Shown here piece after piece: positions 49,401 to 55,400 of a stretch of 64,000 nucleotides of DNA (within the stretch, counting starts at the first letter, position 1; each line of letters starts with the position of its first letter). The position numbers and the translations under genes were made by a program. This DNA comes from Patiria pectinifera (lineage: Eukaryota; Echinodermata; Asteroidea; Valvatida; Asterinidae): NCBI GenBank assembly GCA_029964075.1, contig CM057146.1:12357501-12421500 (forward strand), read 5' to 3'. The notes below the pieces were generated by a model, which worked only from the letters and a program-made list of their open reading frames with translations, was not told the origin of the DNA and searched no databases.

Positions 49401-52400
49401 ACGCACACGCATGCGCGCGGTTGCTATAATTCGTCGGATCAGTGCGCGACATCGCGTAGCTGCAATCGGCTCAGTGAGAACGTGTATCGGACGCTGAATT
49501 CAGGCCCAATTCAAAACATGATTCAGCAACTTTTGATTTGAATCGAGATCCTAGAATGTTGTTTTTCTCGAAATATACAGCTAAAGCTGAGCTGAAATTT
49601 CATCAGGTTAGTTGTTCAGCACCCTTCTTTAGATCTTGAGCACTTTTGTTGCTTCAATGTTCAAACGAACAAACTACACAAATTACAAATGATGGACTAT
49701 ACCTTTAAAAAAGCCTTAAAATCTTGTTCTTGAAGGACTTACCAGGGTTATGATTATTGAATGTATGCTGAGAGTATGAGTATTGTTGTCTTACCCGTGT
49801 CTTGTCTACATGACTGCGGTATTCCTTGTCTCCAGCTGCGGTTGCTGACACCACACCATTCTCAGTTCGGCTTCTCCTGCATTCAAACACATCCGATTTT
49901 CATTTATTATAATGTCAACACATGTATGTTGATTTATCTAAGATATGTTCATATATTCATTATTTATGATGTTATTTACATGTCCATATGTGACCTGTTC
50001 TGTCAAAAGCAGACGCTTCTGGGCAGAGGTTGAAATTAAGATAGGGCCAAAAAACGCTGAGGGAGTGATTTTTTTCGATTTTCAAATTTTTGCATATTTG
50101 TAATCCTGAACATGTCTAAAATATACTATTAAAGTTTGAAACCCTAATTTGAACTCTAAATATAGTATTTTTGATGATTTGTTAAGGTATATCAGCATGA
50201 TCAGTTAAAGAAATTACTGTTTTGTGACGTTCGTGGCCATTTTCTCCGTTTTCTACTTTTCGACACAATGAACTTCAAAATAGCATAACTCTGCCCAGGA
50301 ATGACCAATTTCAAAAATTAAACCACCTATTAAAAAGAAAAAGAACATGTTTTAACAATATGCAGAAATCTCATTTTTGACCTTTTGCCCAGAAAAGTCT
50401 GATTTTGACAGAATAGGTCACATATGAACATGATGATCTCACATAATTTTGGACAGTCAGTTGTAGACCAATATGAACAGTCAGCTGCGATTACTGTATT
50501 TTGCAATATAACTCTGACTGCGGCATACTCGCACGCTGTGTAGCAAAGACATGAGGACTTTGCACTCACTGTTTCAAATTTTGATCTTTTAAAGAGGTTG
50601 TGGAATGCTCGAAGACATTTCCGTCATTTTTCAGGTATATGTAGCCTAAGGGCAGCAAACAAAACATAGTAAATCGTGACTAATAAACAGGACTCGTGTA
50701 TGCTACTGTGCATCGGGAGTCCTGTTTATTACGTCACGATTTAGTATGTTTTGTTTGCTGCCCCCAACGACGACTTTTACACAAATTGCACGTTCGGGTC
50801 GAAACAGGACCTGAAAAACAGCTCTCAAAAGTACCTTTTGTACTCATTTCATGACAGACACAATAGTCATTTTTTATTTCATCACACCTTAGGCTACATA
50901 TACCCGAAAAATTACGGAAATGTCTTCGAGCATTCCACAACCTCTTTAACTTTTACTGGAGCATTTGTAGACAGCCCAGCTTCCAGAGTGTCCCTTCTTA
51001 CTGGCTATTGCAATTTTTGGAAACTAGGACAGAAATTCCCCTTTCTTTGTTGAGTCATATGAACTCAATCAGCTTGGTACACTGCAGTGACATAAATAGT
51101 TGTACGCCCTCAGCCTTCCAGTACTGTCAATGAATTTGACTATGGATGCTGTGCACGAACAGTAGATGACAGATTGTGACAACTGGTGAGAGTTCATGTG
51201 GAGTACTGTGGCCTCGTGGTTAAGGGCACTGATTCGTGGTCTGCGGGTAAAGCTGCAGGTTGTGGGTTCGAGTCCTAGCGGGGTCATGGTGCGTGTGCCC
51301 TTGGGCAAGGCACTTTGTCACTCATTGCTTCTCTCCACCCAGGAGTAAATGGGTACCTGTGAGGGCAGAGATGGTTATTGTTATTGAATTAGCTTCCTTG
51401 CGCCTAACAGGCTGCATCGAGCTGTATACACTACCCAGGGAGCTGAGATGGTATTTGGAATGTTTCATGGGCCCAATGAGCAGGGGTAATACTGATGTAG
51501 CGCCTTGAGCACCAGTCCTGGTGGATACGTGCACTTTATAAATATCCACTATTTTTATTATTATTATTGTGTGCAGGACACATTGCATGTGCACACTGGT
51601 TTGCGCGTATGGTGCAAAGTACATGTGCCGGTACATGTATACACCACTCAATTTTATTCTGAACTACCTGTAGGGGTGTGCATTTTGCGGGTAGTACGTG
51701 AATTGGGTACCCGACTGGGAAAAACACGGGTACTGGGTACCCTTTAAAGAAAACCAACTCCAAAATTTAAATCTCTAAAGTTGCTGTACAGATTGTTCAT
51801 AAAGGTCGGCACGATAAAACTACCGCATCAGTGCATCAATATAGCAATACAGTGAGCTACATGCATGTACATGTAGCTTAAAGGTAAATTGCATTTTCGC
51901 AAGCGCCATCAACGTGACTCAATTTTGTTTTTCCATGCGGCCTGATTTTCATTCATTCATTTAAAACCTTTCCTTTTCATTGTCTGAGAAGTTACTAAGT
52001 AATATGTGAAGTTGGTTACGGGTACTCGATTCCATAATGTGGAAGCGGTTCCCGACATCAGCGGTCAGTTACTCGAGTACCCGGTTTTGATGCACAGCCC
52101 TTTTCTGAATGAGCACAAACTCGTAGCATCATCGCGTGAGCATCGGGTGTATGGTGACAATGCAATCAAGTTCCGCCTAACTCTCTTTTTGTTACCGTTT
52201 TGGGTAACTGACCTATCGCCGTTTGCGAGTTAGCCACTACCGGTACCTACCCTATTCTGAGTGACAGCCCCTACCCTAATTTTTTTTATGGGAAAAATGA
52301 GAAAGAAAAAACCCCAAACCATCAATTTTTACCTTTTACCCTTGACTGCACGTAGACGCCTCCATGTGATCGTACACAAAAAAAAATGGCAAAAAAAAAA

Positions 52401-55400
52401 TAACTTCCCTATCTACCTACCCTATTTTCGAATGCCATGTAATCGGAAGCAGAACTATTTTTTTTTGGCCTTGGACAACCCTAAGCTTTGTTTGTCTCAG
52501 GATTTGCGCATTCCGCGTCCATTTAATTTTTGTATATCATGTAACTGGACAATATTTCACAAGCTGCGTTGACGCGATTCTACTGCGATTCTACCGCGAT
52601 AGGTCAATTGCCCAGGGAGTTTGTAGACAAAAACATTACCTTAGACAACACGATTCCCCAAATGACGCTCACCTGTGGGTCCAGGAGCCAGTAGTGCCAT
52701 GATATCTCTCCTGTAATGTTGAGGTCGCAGTGGGTTGAGTGACGGAGCTGGAACTGTTATCACTGAGTTCACCATAGACCCAGTCGGGCAGAGATTTCGC
52801 ACCGCTCTCAGCACTCGCAGGGAATGAAGCGTGCCCAGGCTCATCAAAGTAAATGGACTGACGAGCAGAAAACTTGATTCAACTTACAATTTTTTATGAA
52901 ATAGAATACGAGAGGACAGTAATGGGGATCAACGTGCCGTAAGCAGTAGTTGATGAACAATTACAAAGGAATGCTTTTGTCACAGATTATGCGAACACTG
53001 TCTAACTTAAAGAGGTTGTGGAATGCTCGAAGACATTTCCGTCATTTTTCGGGTATATGTAGTCTAAGGTGTGATGAAATAAAAACGATTATTGTTTCTG
53101 TCATGAAATGAGTACAAAGGGTACTTTTGAGAGCTGTTTTTTAAGTCCTGTCCGTGCCTGTTTCGACCCGAACGTGCAATTTGTGTAAAAGTGGTCGTTG
53201 CGGGCAGCAAACAAAACACAGTAAATCGTGACGTAATAAACAGGACTCCCGATGCAGAGTGGCATAAACGAGTCCTGTTTATTACGTCACGATTTACTGT
53301 GTTTTGTTTGCTGCCCGCAACGACGACTTTACACAAATTGCACGTTCGGGTCGAAACAGGACCTGAAAAATAGCTCTCAAAAGTACCCTTTGTACTCATT
53401 TCATGACAGAAACAATAGTCATTTTTATTTCATCACACCTTAGGCTACATTTACCCCAAAAATGACGGAAATGTCTTCGAGCATTCCACAACCTCTTTAA
53501 CTTGCGACTAGATGACTTGTGGTCAACTTGTGATGGACTTGTGACGATTTATTGTGAGGGACTCAATTGCTATACTAGTAACAGGGCGATTGTGTACAGT
53601 TAATTTAAAGAGAACAAAAAACAACTTTTAGGTTATTGGACTTACCAAACTCGTTAGTGACATTTAAAACCAACAGGAGTGTCGTGAATAGAGGGCAGGG
53701 TTTTGATTTTTTTTAAGGGAAGTTTTGAGGTAATAATGAGGACGACAAAACACAACACGAAAATAGCGATGGCATCACTGCGACGCACCATGAACGTACA
53801 AAACCATGTTGATTCGCATGGCATCAGCTGTAAAATGCATCAGAAAATTGCATATTCTACAGAAAGATACTGTTCAAAACTAGAAAAAAAAACAGTGTCA
53901 CTGGAAGTACATGTAAGAGTAAGACAAGGCTGCTTTAGGTTGCTGAAGCCATTTTGGAATAATAAAAAGCACTCGACTTTAAATTGACCAAATCTAAAGA
54001 GGGGCTTGTAAGTACAGTACACAATCGATGGTAACAGGCATGCAACTGGGAAGTTACAAAAAGAGAGGGGATTCCTACAGAAAAGAGAGGGGATTCCAAG
54101 CTTTACAAGACTGTATACATGTACATTATTTTTAGTTTGTTTAATGGCATAAGTGTGACACAAAAAAAAAAATGAAATCAGCTGATCCGAGAAAAAGCTG
54201 CATGCCCTGTTTAAACAGAGAGATCTCCATGTGTGCAACTGTATGCACATCATGAAACGATCTTATAATTGTATGCACATCCCCATCATGAAACAGTGCT
54301 TACATGTATAATGTAAATGATTAGGCCAAAAAAAAAAAGTCTCCGGTTTCTGGTATGCGTGCGCATCGCCGTAGACATACGCGCCGGCAAAATGAAAAAG
54401 GGTTTTTTTCAATGAAAGATGATGTCTCAAAACCGCCAAACTCACTGGTTTGACTGGAATCCTGCTGCTGTACAATTGTAACGTGTTTTTAGATTGGGTT
54501 ATGGTCGAGAATAAGCCTTATGTGGCCTCTCTGGACTCCCATATATTTGCACTAAGTTTAGTCGGGCACCATTTGCAGTCATCAGCCGACATTTGAAACA
54601 AAAAAAATCAGGTAAAAAAAAAAAAAAAGCCGCGTCGCCGCACCACTTTTTGGGCAAGCTCCATACCAGAAACCGGAGACTTTTTTTTTTGGCCTTAGCA
54701 TAATTTTCTGCTGCAGTTGAAATTGTTCTACTAAGTGTTAAACTGTACATAGGATCATTTGTTGTTGTTTTTTTTTCTTCGTTTGAAGTAACAAAATTTC
54801 CCCAAATCTTAAGTAGGGTGCATGACAACTGCTCTGTTAAAGTTTCAGCTCAGTGGATACCATAATTTTTTTAATTTTTTTTTTGGGGGGGGGGGGTTCT
54901 TGTTCAAACACGATTCCATAGATGACACATGACACACGATAAAAAAGTGTGCCTGCCGCACATTTTTAAAAAATTGCCTTCTGTTATTGTTTTCTTTGAA
55001 ACGATACCATTTCAGCATGTTCAGGCGGAATAACTTCATAGGGTATTTGGTTCTCTCCTTATCTTCACTCTGAGCAAGGTTTTTTGGTCTCAGTAAATCG
55101 GAAGGGCTGTTTCCGAGTAATTTACAATGTTCCTATTGCCTTTGAGCAATGCCACAAAAGTGCCTATGTGAGTAAAAAAAACCGAAACCCAAATGTCGGG
55201 ACCATTGTTTTACTGAAGTTCTGCATGTAGCACTTTCAAAATCTAGGATATGAAAGCTCAATTCACACACATCCGTATGTGATTTATTTTCGTTTTGCTG
55301 AAAGAACACTCAACTTTTTTGTGATCCAGAGACAGAACCTTCAAACGGCTGTTGTGTTTAAAATTCCGTAACTTGAAAAGTATATGGGTGATTTGAATGA

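Noticed and set aside
53064-53443. Frames of 60-111 codons on both strands with shared peptides
   Set aside because: They are the two arms of the 486-bp palindrome read in both directions.
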